Virus record (IMG/VR): IMGVR_UViG_3300020185_003175
Coordinates: 1-27,780 of that record
Origin: a virus
Direction: 5' to 3' (one strand)
Length of the DNA stretch: 27,780 nucleotides
Part shown: one piece after another, positions 14,562 to 22,374 of the stretch
Layout: each line of letters starts with the position of its first letter
How positions within the stretch are numbered: position 1 is the stretch's first letter
Notes under the pieces: model-generated
What the model was told of the DNA's origin: nothing
Seen by the model: the letters and a program-made list of their open reading frames with translations, nothing else
The model's database searches: none
Position numbers and translations under genes: made by a program

Positions 14562-15729
14562 TTTGTGTTATGCTTATGTATATGCCGTCACAACTGTTTA
14601 GGCATATCAAGTCCTCTCCGTTATCTTCGTCAAATATTTCAACTCTTGCTGTTGATCCTTTTTCTAATTTAATACCAATAGTGTTTGATATTTGTCTTAA
14701 TAAAAATATTTTTCCATCGTATTCTGCAAAACTGTTAAACTGTGTGTTTGGGTCATTACCAAATCTTGTTCCTATCAGTCTGTCAGTGCCATCTCCGGAA
14801 CCGTCCAATTCGTTACCCAACGAATCAATATTATCTTCTAATATGTTCAGCAAGTCTTTTAAAAATTCAACATCTAAAAAGTTTATGTCCAACTCTGTAA
14901 ATTCATAATTGTCTTTTGTGTTGTCATCTAGACTTTCAATCTCTAATGCATCTGCATCAAGTCCATCAAAGTCTAATAATCCTGCATCGCCTTGTAGTTC
15001 TTGTACTTGTTCCTCTTTTGCTTCAGTAATTTGTTCTGGCTCGCTTACAATGAACATATTGTCTATCTGATTTAAATCTAAATTAACCAGTACAACAGGC
15101 GTTGTAGGTATAGTCTCAAATGTACTAACCATTACTGCTTGGTAGGCTTCTGTTAGTACTTGAGTACCTCCGTCATTTGTAACTGTTATACTTCCGCTTG
15201 GCGCACAGCCTTCTTCTAATTTAACTTTGTCTGTGCAATTCTCATCTGGTAATAATATTACCAAACTTCTACCCAGTTCATCTACTGTGGTAGTAAAATC
15301 TGTTCCCCTAATACCAATACTGGCTGTGGGGGTTTGTATTTGTATATTTTCCCTAGGTACTAAACCTAATCCTCCTGTGGCAAATCTTGCTGTACCTGAT
15401 ACAAAATTTAAAGCCATTTTGCTCTTACTAGGATTCGGATCATACACATATTCATTTATAACCATATAAGTGTGTTCGGTCAAACTTACTAATGTGTCGT
15501 CAACAAATTTAATTTTTAATCTGCCGTTTTTTGTTTCTACTTCATCCATACTGGCTATACTTTCATCTAAAACTGCTGGTATGTTTTCTCTGTCTCGTTG
15601 TATCTGTGCTATAGTACCAGACTGTTCAAGCACTCCGCCGATTGACTCAGCGGAGGCTTGCACATTGAATGTTGCTATTAGCAATAATGCTAATAACTTA
15701 GTCTGTCTGTTTAATACTAACTGATGCAT
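14554..15729 (-). CDS. secreted FecR-domain protein
   Basis: From ATG 15729 the product is 391 aa (a GTG two codons upstream, 15735, is in frame). A signal peptide ends about residue 28 (NVQASAES). A FecR domain follows at about residues 50-175, with LKIKFVDDTLVSLTEHTYM, FVSGTARFATGG and the diagnostic IQTPTASIGIRGTDF. The domain is beta-rich and periplasmic in sigma/anti-sigma systems; FecR proteins without a membrane helix, as here, occur next to surface amyloid or adhesin genes. The rest is acidic (many DLD/LDAD/ELDI runs) and ends with a small beta module (GSTARVEIFDEDNGEDLICL). It overlaps the curlin-like gene 1 by 32 nt. A periplasmic accessory or surface-attached partner of the amyloid proteins is inferred. 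Confidence 0.8.
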   Translation of the reverse strand: MHQLVLNRQTKLLALLLIATFNVQASAESIGGVLEQSGTIAQIQRDRENIPAVLDESIASMDEVETKNGRLKIKFVDDTLVSLTEHTYMVINEYVYDPNPSKSKMALNFVSGTARFATGGLGLVPRENIQIQTPTASIGIRGTDFTTTVDELGRSLVILLPDENCTDKVKLEEGCAPSGSITVTNDGGTQVLTEAYQAVMVSTFETIPTTPVVLVNLDLNQIDNMFIVSEPEQITEAKEEQVQELQGDAGLLDFDGLDADALEIESLDDNTKDNYEFTELDINFLDVEFLKDLLNILEDNIDSLGNELDGSGDGTDRLIGTRFGNDPNTQFNSFAEYDGKIFLLRQISNTIGIKLEKGSTARVEIFDEDNGEDLICLNSCDGIYISITQNE

Positions 15730-16501
15730 TTTCACTGTCTATTTCTAAATTTATAACACCATTACATGCCGGTGTGCATGTTGTTGTCATATTTTGTATA
15801 AATTGAAAATCGCCATCGCTACCATCTAATTCTACAGTTAACAAGTGTGCATCATTTCCATTTTGCAATGTTGCAAACTTATTGTCGTCACCTGTAATAT
15901 CAAAGTTCCAAGTATTGTAACTAGAATCAATAATTATTCCTGCCATAGTTTGTGTACCAGTACCGTTATTGGCTGTGCCTGCGGCCCAGACCTTACTGTT
16001 TGTAAAACTAGTCGAAAAATCGTTTCTAGATCCTAATATGGTTAAATCCATATTAGAACTTTCGGCTGTAGCGTTTCCGCCTATATCAATATCAAAAATA
16101 TTATCGTCGCCGGTAATATTCGAAAGGATATCAGTATAGTCACCACTTCCTGTAGCGCCGATATTCATATCCCAGATATTGTTATTACCTTGAAAGTAAA
16201 AATCTAATACACTAGAACCTGATCCATCGAGCACCCATGATCCGAACATTTCGTTTAGGTTACCGTCTTGGATTAGATCAACAATTAAACTACTACCGGT
16301 TAGAGTTAAATCAGTAGACTGACTCGTGTCACCGGACAAACTATTACCATAGCCTGCCTGTAGAATTGTTAACGTTAAGTTGTCTCCAACTTGATCGATC
16401 AATACTTCATTATCCGCAGATGCTAGATCCATTGATAATATCCCTGTTATAGCGAAGACGGTTAATATTGTGTTTTTTAAAGAAAAACTTTTAGTCTTCA
16501 T
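15698..16501 (-). CDS. curlin-like secreted amyloid-repeat protein 1
   Basis: A 267-aa protein with a signal peptide (cleavage about ASA-DNEV, residue 29/30) and GGAG Shine-Dalgarno. The mature N-terminus DNEVLIDQVGDNLTLTILQ is nearly the same as that of the other curlin-like protein (DNQVYIDQTGDNLTLDILQ), showing common descent. Repeats have the hydrophobic strand and DDN/NN turn pattern (IQDGNLNEMFG, FQGNNNIWDMNI, ITGDDNIFDIDI, ITGDDNKFATLQ). A C-terminal Cys pair (CTPAC) is followed by a final strand. One of the two proteins could nucleate and the other form the bulk fibre, as CsgB and CsgA do (inference). CsgG lies 26 nt upstream. Confidence 0.85.
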   Translation of the reverse strand: MKTKSFSLKNTILTVFAITGILSMDLASADNEVLIDQVGDNLTLTILQAGYGNSLSGDTSQSTDLTLTGSSLIVDLIQDGNLNEMFGSWVLDGSGSSVLDFYFQGNNNIWDMNIGATGSGDYTDILSNITGDDNIFDIDIGGNATAESSNMDLTILGSRNDFSTSFTNSKVWAAGTANNGTGTQTMAGIIIDSSYNTWNFDITGDDNKFATLQNGNDAHLLTVELDGSDGDFQFIQNMTTTCTPACNGVINLEIDSENASVSIKQTD

Positions 16502-16527
16502 AACTTACTCCATATATGGTTTATTTT

Positions 16528-17520
16528 TTAAGAGTCTTTTTTGTAAAAAATTTGTTTTACAATTGACTCATCATTCTCAAATTCAGATTTTGCGTCACTC
16601 ATGGGCTCAGCTATTTTATCGGATACTTTTAACCAATAAGCCTGTTCCTGTTCAGCAACTTGTTCATCCCAATTTTCAGGATAAACAATCTTCCAAAATC
16701 CTCGTTCGTCGCCTTGTTCTACTAGAGCTAAAACGGAGGCTTCAATCGCTGACCGAACTCCCCATGTTACACTCTCGTTCTCTGTCAAACCGCTTTCTAT
16801 TTCGAGCAATTTAGTGTCCATGTCAAGGAACTTGAACACATCGCCGGCTTGCCCGACACTTAGAATGGTTTTGTATGTCTGTACGTTTAGTATCACTTCC
16901 CCAGTTAATGTACTAACTGCTCTTAATGATACCACTACACTATCTCTTCGATATTGGTTAGTTGTCCCAATACCCAAGTATCTTGCACCTGAGCCACCTG
17001 TTTCTATATTAGAGTCGTAACCAACGACGCCGCCTTCTAATATCATCCCAGCAAATAATAATGGCTGTACTTGTTGTGCTGGCTGATCTTTATTCGCATA
17101 CGATTCTCTTGTACTACGAATAATTTGCCTTTCTCGCACTAAGTTATCTAAACCGAATCCTCTTTCAACAACACGAAACCAAGTTCCTTTAGGATCTTTA
17201 CCGGCTCCTGCCGCCTTGAGAGCATCGATTAATAAGTCTTTTGCACCTTGGGTAACTGCGGTACTAAAACTAGCCGCCCCATCGGAACTCAATCTTTGTC
17301 CTGTTAAGTCGTCAAACTTATACACTGCCACTACTGGCATTGTTTCTGCTGGAGGAAGATAACGCAACTTTCTATAAGTAGGTAATTCTACTTGTTGCGG
17401 TTCCTCCACACATTCTAAAAAATTTGTATTGCATATTTCATCACCAGGAATGGCAATGCTGGCGCAACCAGAAGTTAGCAATAATGCCGCTAAGGCAAAA
17501 GTCAAACTAAAGTATTTCAT
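16528..17520 (-). CDS. csgG: CsgG, curli-type outer-membrane secretion channel
   Basis: A 330-aa protein that aligns along nearly its whole length with E. coli CsgG (277 aa). The lipobox LTSGC gives lipidated Cys19. VAVYKFDDLTGQ matches the E. coli VSVYNIQDETGQ. SFSTAVTQGA covers the pore constriction, where Phe is kept (F85), the Asn is Ser (S84), and the Tyr is not conserved with one extra residue in the loop, so the pore throat is probably altered. VVGYDSNIETGGSGARYLGI and the following strands match the transmembrane beta-hairpins; VFKFLDMDTKLLEIESG and the RGFWKI C-terminus also match. It forms a nonameric pore in known members. The start codon overlaps the csgF stop (TAATG). The C-terminal 40 residues are extra. 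Confidence 0.95.
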   Translation of the reverse strand: MKYFSLTFALAALLLTSGCASIAIPGDEICNTNFLECVEEPQQVELPTYRKLRYLPPAETMPVVAVYKFDDLTGQRLSSDGAASFSTAVTQGAKDLLIDALKAAGAGKDPKGTWFRVVERGFGLDNLVRERQIIRSTRESYANKDQPAQQVQPLLFAGMILEGGVVGYDSNIETGGSGARYLGIGTTNQYRRDSVVVSLRAVSTLTGEVILNVQTYKTILSVGQAGDVFKFLDMDTKLLEIESGLTENESVTWGVRSAIEASVLALVEQGDERGFWKIVYPENWDEQVAEQEQAYWLKVSDKIAEPMSDAKSEFENDESIVKQIFYKKDS

Positions 17521-18026
17521 TATCCGCCGCCAATGCTTCCGATACCAATCGGTATCTCAATTTCAGTTACAGACCCGTCCGGATCTACAATAGTTAATCT
17601 CATAACTTCTAACCCATCTTCGTTTAATACAATTTGGTATGAAACGTTGTTACCTTCAATAGTAAAATCACCTGAATCTGAACCTGTACATTCTACTACA
17701 GTGGCTGGATCACAGAACATACTGTCTACTAATCCTTTTGATATCTGTGCGTATATTCTGCTTTCTAAATTTCTGATAAATTTGTTTATTGTGCTGTTAG
17801 ACTCTTCACGTTCAGCCGCCTTGAGTGCTGACTCTATGTCATCTCTGATTTTATCTTTACGACTTTTTTCCTGATTTTCAATCGTTAGGTAATGAGCTCC
17901 TGTGCCTATTCCGCTGAAACTAGGAGATTTAAATTTATGTACTAGTTGGTCTGCTTGTGCCGGAACAACAACACATGCCATTAACCATACTACTAATGCA
18001 ATTTTTGTTCCACTATCTATTTTCAT
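17520..18026 (-). CDS. csgF: CsgF-like curli assembly factor
   Basis: A 168-aa protein with a signal peptide ending PAQA (residue 25). The mature N-terminus LVHKFKSPSFSGIGTGAHYL matches the CsgF segment FQFRNPNFGG...NGAFLL, which inserts into the CsgG pore and couples secretion to nucleation. The middle part (RNLESRIYAQISKGLVDSM) matches the FTQAIQSQILGGLL helix, and a C-terminal beta region matches the DRKTGQTSTIQV strands, here ending in IGIGSIGGG. Two Cys in the middle (MFCDPATVVECTG) are not usual for CsgF and may make a disulfide. Coupled to csgG (TAATG) and to the upstream gene (ATGA). Confidence 0.88.
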   Translation of the reverse strand: MKIDSGTKIALVVWLMACVVVPAQADQLVHKFKSPSFSGIGTGAHYLTIENQEKSRKDKIRDDIESALKAAEREESNSTINKFIRNLESRIYAQISKGLVDSMFCDPATVVECTGSDSGDFTIEGNNVSYQIVLNEDGLEVMRLTIVDPDGSVTEIEIPIGIGSIGGG

Positions 18027-18322
18027 TTATTAACTTCCTGTTTTTTTATTTCTTCTAATGCTTCTTTTTCTTCTGCGTCTTCCAATACGGCTTGTCTTGC
18101 CCTGTATTCTAAAACAACATTTACTTTTTGTTGTAATCTAATCATGTCTTGGTCAAGCATTCTAGTTTGATCAATAACTCTGATTAGTGCCATGTGCATT
18201 TGTCCTAATGCTGGCTTAATTTCTGTGCCGATAAATTTCCATACATAAAAAATAAAATATCCTAACCCAACTGTGGCGACTACTGGGTAGCCGTGGTCTG
18301 AAACAAGTTGTGCTATATCCAT
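18023..18322 (-). CDS. small holin-like membrane protein 2
   Basis: A 99-aa protein with one N-terminal membrane helix (YPVVATVGLGYFIFYVWKFI, residues 12-31) followed by a charged helix that can form a coiled coil and a Glu/Lys-rich tail. It resembles the gene before it (G-x-P-[IV]-x-x-x-[VI]-x-[ML]-G-[FY]-F-I-F), so the two are paralogues. Size and layout recall BhlA/UviB-type holin-like proteins, but I cannot confirm membership. Strong Shine-Dalgarno AGGAGAG. The start overlaps the previous stop (TAATG) and the stop overlaps csgF (ATGA). Confidence 0.75.
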   Translation of the reverse strand: MDIAQLVSDHGYPVVATVGLGYFIFYVWKFIGTEIKPALGQMHMALIRVIDQTRMLDQDMIRLQQKVNVVLEYRARQAVLEDAEEKEALEEIKKQEVNK

Positions 18323-18618
18323 TAGTCTCTCCTAACATCTAACTTGCCATCCTCTACAAAGTTTTCTGCTCTCGCAACTCTATCGATATCTGGTCTGAGG
18401 TCTAATGCACTGCTTACAAGCAAATCAATTTTTATCATTTCATTACTCATTGTTCTTGCTCTGTTTTCTAAACTATTACAAAACATCGTGAGTGTTTCGA
18501 TTTGACCGACTATGCCGGCAAGCATCTGTTTGATTATGAGAAATATAAAAAATCCCATGGTGATGGAACCAGCAATGGGTAGGCCTACTTCGCCAATTAA
18601 TTTGAAAATGTCTTCCAT
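18322..18618 (-). CDS. small holin-like membrane protein 1
   Basis: A 98-aa protein, first gene of the curli-like operon. It has one membrane helix (GLPIAGSITMGFFIFLIIKQ, residues 12-31), then an amphipathic helix (QIETLTMFCNSLENRARTM) and a charged C-terminus. It is a paralogue of the next gene. The pair could form a mixed membrane assembly: a holin and antiholin, or an inner-membrane platform serving the CsgG pore. Both are inference from size and position. The leader runs 70 nt back to the late promoter at 18689, with a modest Shine-Dalgarno (AGGTG). Confidence 0.75.
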   Translation of the reverse strand: MEDIFKLIGEVGLPIAGSITMGFFIFLIIKQMLAGIVGQIETLTMFCNSLENRARTMSNEMIKIDLLVSSALDLRPDIDRVARAENFVEDGKLDVRRD

Positions 18619-18688
18619 CTACTACACCTGTTTGTTTTATTGTTTTTATGCAGTGTGTGATGTGTTGTATGTATAATTTATGTAAATG

Positions 18689-18696
18689 TATTTATC
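18689..18696 (-). promoter_or_regulatory. T4-type late promoter motif GATAAATA of the curli-like operon
   Basis: GATAAATA on the minus strand, 70 nt before the first gene (18618). No other promoter is evident between here and 13338, and the eight gene junctions overlap or are very short, so the operon is most likely read as one late transcript. Confidence 0.65.
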
Positions 18697-18755
18697 GTTT
18701 TTGAAAGGTTTTATTTGGGCAGACACTAGATTTTAATGTAAATTATTAATAATTG

Positions 18756-18763
18756 TATAAATA
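18756..18763 (+). promoter_or_regulatory. T4-type late promoter TATAAATA (perfect)
   Basis: TATAAATA on the plus strand, identical to the T4 late consensus. It is divergent from the curli-operon promoter 60 bp away. The expected start site is near 18769, giving a leader of about 105 nt to the 43-aa gene at 18874. Confidence 0.75.
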
Positions 18764-18809
18764 CTTCTGTAACACAACTGTAACATAGAGTTTGATTAGT
18801 TGTAACAAT

Positions 18810-18850
18810 CCTCATTAGAGGTGGGGTTACCCCAAACATGTTTTACATGT
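18810..18850 (+). promoter_or_regulatory. three consecutive hairpins in the leader of the 43-aa gene
   Basis: CCTC-ATTA-GAGG (18810-18821), GGGG-TTA-CCCC (18823-18833) and ACATG-TTTTA-CATGT (18836-18850) follow each other almost without gaps, ending 11 nt before the AAGGAG ribosome site (18862-18867). They may protect the 5' end or control translation; which is not visible from sequence. Confidence 0.6.
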
Positions 18851-18873
18851 GTGTACATACAAAGGAGAATATT

Positions 18874-19005
18874 ATGGCGAAACCATTAGGTATAGTAGCC
18901 AGATTAACTCGTCCATTACGCGACACGGCATCTGACTACTTCGAAAAATTTGACTCATTAATGAAATCTGGTAATATGGAAAACATATTGTCTAACGTTT
19001 TATAA
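18874..19005 (+). CDS. 43-aa basic/amphipathic late protein
   Basis: ATG 18874 follows a very strong Shine-Dalgarno (AAAGGAGA, 7 nt before). The 43-aa product starts MAKPLGIVARLTRPLRD, continues DYFEKFDSLMKSGN and ends NILSNVL. It is basic at the N-terminus and amphipathic, with no signal peptide or clear membrane helix. The gene is a complete unit of its own: late promoter, structured leader, strong ribosome site and terminator. This suggests very high late expression, as for a small virion, decoration or scaffold component (inference). I do not recognise a family. Confidence 0.75.
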   Translation: MAKPLGIVARLTRPLRDTASDYFEKFDSLMKSGNMENILSNVL

Positions 19006-19016
19006 TTTAGTTGACA

Positions 19017-19048
19017 TAAAAAAAGGGGCAATTAAATGCCCCTTTTTT
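19017..19048 (+). terminator. bidirectional rho-independent terminator
   Basis: AAAAGGGGCA-ATTAAA-TGCCCCTTTT with runs of A before and T after. The stem is about 10 bp with a 6-nt loop. It ends the 43-aa gene on the plus strand, and its mirror form can end the fibre gene (stop at 19089) on the minus strand. Confidence 0.92.
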
Positions 19049-19088
19049 GTGTGCAACTAAGCACGATCCCTAAGGTAGTAAGGATTCT

Positions 19089-22000
19089 TTACATCATGTT
19101 AACTAAAACTTCAATAACACCTTCACCTGCTTCGTTTGAACCAACTGCTTTACCAATGATTCTACCTGCCTGTGCATTGTTATCTGCTTTAGCATGACCT
19201 TTAACACTTGAACTTACAAGCAAGTCACCTTTAGCAACTGGACCAGTAACCTTAGTTGGTACTCTTCCTGTTAATGCTACATACTGACCGTCTGCATCTG
19301 AGTTCATCATGTATGCTGGGTCTGTACTAATGACACCTGCTACTGAATGATGAGCTTCATGTTCACATGCTGTTATTTCTTTCTCTCCGCCGAAACATAC
19401 AACTGTTCCTGCTTCTAGTTCTTCATCGCTTTCATATTTCTCAGCCAAATCCGCAAACTTTGCCGAACTTGCTGTTCCTTGGAAAGTTACTGCGTATACT
19501 TCATTATATCTTAATGAACCTGATCCTAAGTCAATTGAGTTATCTGCACTTGGGGTAATTGTACCACTATGCGAATCTGCCGCATCGCTTCTCATGAAAC
19601 TTGAACTATTAATTCCGTCTAATGTATCTGCATCTACATTCAATGCGTCTACATAAGAATTAGTAACTCTTGCGTCAATAAGTGTGTTAACTCTTGCACT
19701 TGTATGATATTGGTTTGAGCCTTCTGATAAATCACTAGTACTAAACGCACCCATGTTCACTGACATAGTTGCACCACTAATACTTAAACCTGTGCCTGCA
19801 TCTAACCAATTCATAGCAGATGAACTGTCGTCCCAGAACATCATTCTGTCGTCGTTTGGATCTGTTAACCCTTCAATGCCTAAGTGGCTTAATGCTAGTG
19901 AAACACTTCCACTTGATCCACCACCTGTTAAACCAGTACTAGCAGTAACACCTGTGATGTCACCAACGTTAGTTGTCCAACCACCATAGTTACCTAAGTC
20001 ATTACTAAAGTCGCTTAGTGTGATTTCGCTAATAAGTTTTCTACTTTGTACACCTGAATCTAATATTACTAGTTCGTCAGATGAACCAACAACTGCCGCT
20101 GTCATATCTGGAAGTTCTGTAAGGTCAACATTCAATGTAACTGACCCTGAAGTTCCGCCGCCGTCTAACAATGTACCTGCTACAACGGCTTCAATATCAC
20201 CTGCGTCATTAGTGAAACTAATTACACCAGTTGAGTTATCATATGATAAATCACCACCTGCACTAAGTAAACCTCTTACATACGAGTCGCTTAGTTCTAT
20301 TGTAGGTGTGCCACTTGTGCCGCCGCCTGTTAAACCGCTTCCTGCTGTTACACCTGTTAAGTAACCAGTATCTGTAAGTGAAATTTCACCAGTACTATCA
20401 TCATATGTAATACCTGTTCCACCGCTTATTAGTCCTAAAACGTGTGAATCACTTAATGCTAATGTAACTGCACCAGTAGTACCACCGCCTGTTAAACCAT
20501 TTCCAGCAGATACGCTTTCAATATCACCGGCATCATTAGTGAAACTAAACACACCATCACTATAAGATAGGTCACCGCCTGCACTAAATAATCCTTTAAT
20601 GTAACTAGGGCTAACTGCTAATGTAATATCACCAGTAGTACCGCCGCCTGTTAGACCTGTTCCTGCTGTAACACTTTCTATATCACCCGCATCGTTAACA
20701 AAAGTGATTACACCAGTACTGGAATTATAAGATAAGTCGCCAGCAACACTAATTGCCGCTCTTGCTCTTGCATCTGTATAATAAACATTGGTCGAACCTT
20801 CGCTTAAATCATCTGTATCAGCTGATGCCATTTTGCTATCCCAACGTGCTGTTGTATAGTATAAATTAGTACCTTCTAATAAGTCTGTTGTTGTTTCTGC
20901 AATCTTAGTATATGCACTACCGTCTGTAGTAAATTCCCACTGATCGCTTGTTTCGTTCCACTGAAGATTTACATCTGCACTAGTACCTCTATCAACTGTG
21001 ATTCCAGCATTTTCTGTTGGAGCACCCGAAGTACCATAGTTTAATGTAATAATATTATCTTCTAAATAAAGTGTTTCTGTATTAACAGTAGTTTGTGTTC
21101 CGTTAATAGTTAAGTTACCGTTAAATATTGCATCAGCACTGAATGTTTTCGCACCAGCAATTGTTTGAGCGCCAGTTGTTCTTACAACTGTAGCATCAAC
21201 TTCAATTGTGCTTGAATTGTTATCAATACCGTCACCGCCAGTAATATATGATGTACCGTCTACATACGTTTTGTTTGTAGCATCGCCGGATACTGCTGGA
21301 GTACCTACGTTATTAATGTAGTTACTACTTGCATTGACGTTACTTGATAACTGTAATCCGCCTGTGCCGCCTAGTGTTTTAGAAGCATCAAACAACATGC
21401 TCGATTGTGCGTTAATTACGCCAGTTCCTGCCGCGTTTAATTCAACATCACCTGAGCCAGACGTCTTAACTGCAACGTTCTGATCTTCATCTGCACTAAT
21501 TGTAATTGTACCTGCGTCATCTTCTAATACTTTCTGTCCGTTAACATATAAAGAACCTGGACCAACATAAATGTCTTTCCACATCATTGTTGTAGAACCC
21601 AAATCGTATGTTACGTTTGCTGTTGGTATTAAGTTGCCTGCCATGTTTTCATAGTCTAAAGCAACAGTAACGTTACCAGTGGCTCCGCCGCCTGTTAAAC
21701 CGCTTCCTGCTGTTACACCTGAGATGAGATCTTCATCTGTTAATGCAATAACACCTGTGCCTTCTGTATATGTAATACCTGCTCCACCACTAACAGAAGC
21801 TCTTGCTCTAGCATCGGTGTAGTATAAGTTACTTGAACCTTCTGCTACGTCATCTGTTTCAACTGCGTCAACGTATGCTTTAATTGATTCTGAACTTGAA
21901 ATTGTTGTTGCTGTGGCTGTGCCCATCGAATCATCATCGATCAATGCACTACCACTTATCCCAGTGTTTAAAACTGGACTAGTAAGTGTTTTGTTTGTTA

Positions 22001-22289
22001 AGGTTTGAGTATCAGTTAATGTTGCAACAACTGTGTTGTCGATATTAATTGTAGCGTCACCGCTAGTAGTACCACCAGATAAACCTGTACCTGCTACTAC
22101 ACTTGTAATATCTCCGTCACCGAATGCTGAAAGTTCTGAATACTTTGCTAACCTATGTCCGCCGCTTGTTGAGCCGTCGTGGACAATAACGGTAGATAAA
22201 TCTGTATCGACAGTAATCTCACCAACCAAACCTGTAAAATTTGCAGTTTGGGAAGTGTTACCTCGTCTCCATTGAATTGCTGTGGCCAT
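19089..22289 (-). CDS. tail-fibre-like structural protein with Mtd-type N-terminus, 1066 aa
   Basis: The N-terminus IQWRRGNTSQTANFTGLVGE followed by ITVDTDLSTVIVHDGSTSGGHRLAK is the phage fibre N-terminal module seen in the major tropism determinant family. The body has seven copies of an AGxGLTGGGTTGxxTL-type repeat and four of LSEGTNLYYTDARARA, both common in marine phage fibres and expected to form elongated beta trimers. The C-terminal 200 residues (from VDALNVDADTLDG) are shared with the next gene and include NSIDLGSGSLRYNEVYAVTF, a FADLAEKYESDEELEAGTVV strand and a GRVPTKVTGPVAKGDLL beta domain, probably a trimerisation or self-cleaving cap. A clear Shine-Dalgarno AGGAAG supports the start. 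Receptor binding or virion decoration is expected. Confidence 0.85.
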   Translation of the reverse strand: MATAIQWRRGNTSQTANFTGLVGEITVDTDLSTVIVHDGSTSGGHRLAKYSELSAFGDGDITSVVAGTGLSGGTTSGDATINIDNTVVATLTDTQTLTNKTLTSPVLNTGISGSALIDDDSMGTATATTISSSESIKAYVDAVETDDVAEGSSNLYYTDARARASVSGGAGITYTEGTGVIALTDEDLISGVTAGSGLTGGGATGNVTVALDYENMAGNLIPTANVTYDLGSTTMMWKDIYVGPGSLYVNGQKVLEDDAGTITISADEDQNVAVKTSGSGDVELNAAGTGVINAQSSMLFDASKTLGGTGGLQLSSNVNASSNYINNVGTPAVSGDATNKTYVDGTSYITGGDGIDNNSSTIEVDATVVRTTGAQTIAGAKTFSADAIFNGNLTINGTQTTVNTETLYLEDNIITLNYGTSGAPTENAGITVDRGTSADVNLQWNETSDQWEFTTDGSAYTKIAETTTDLLEGTNLYYTTARWDSKMASADTDDLSEGSTNVYYTDARARAAISVAGDLSYNSSTGVITFVNDAGDIESVTAGTGLTGGGTTGDITLAVSPSYIKGLFSAGGDLSYSDGVFSFTNDAGDIESVSAGNGLTGGGTTGAVTLALSDSHVLGLISGGTGITYDDSTGEISLTDTGYLTGVTAGSGLTGGGTSGTPTIELSDSYVRGLLSAGGDLSYDNSTGVISFTNDAGDIEAVVAGTLLDGGGTSGSVTLNVDLTELPDMTAAVVGSSDELVILDSGVQSRKLISEITLSDFSNDLGNYGGWTTNVGDITGVTASTGLTGGGSSGSVSLALSHLGIEGLTDPNDDRMMFWDDSSSAMNWLDAGTGLSISGATMSVNMGAFSTSDLSEGSNQYHTSARVNTLIDARVTNSYVDALNVDADTLDGINSSSFMRSDAADSHSGTITPSADNSIDLGSGSLRYNEVYAVTFQGTASSAKFADLAEKYESDEELEAGTVVCFGGEKEITACEHEAHHSVAGVISTDPAYMMNSDADGQYVALTGRVPTKVTGPVAKGDLLVSSSVKGHAKADNNAQAGRIIGKAVGSNEAGEGVIEVLVNMM

Positions 22290-22374
22290 TGTATTCTTCC
22301 TATTTTTTATGTTCTACGTTTATGTAGTCTAGACAGTCCGTCGAAAGTCTAGTCATAAAGTAAGGCTCCCGCCT

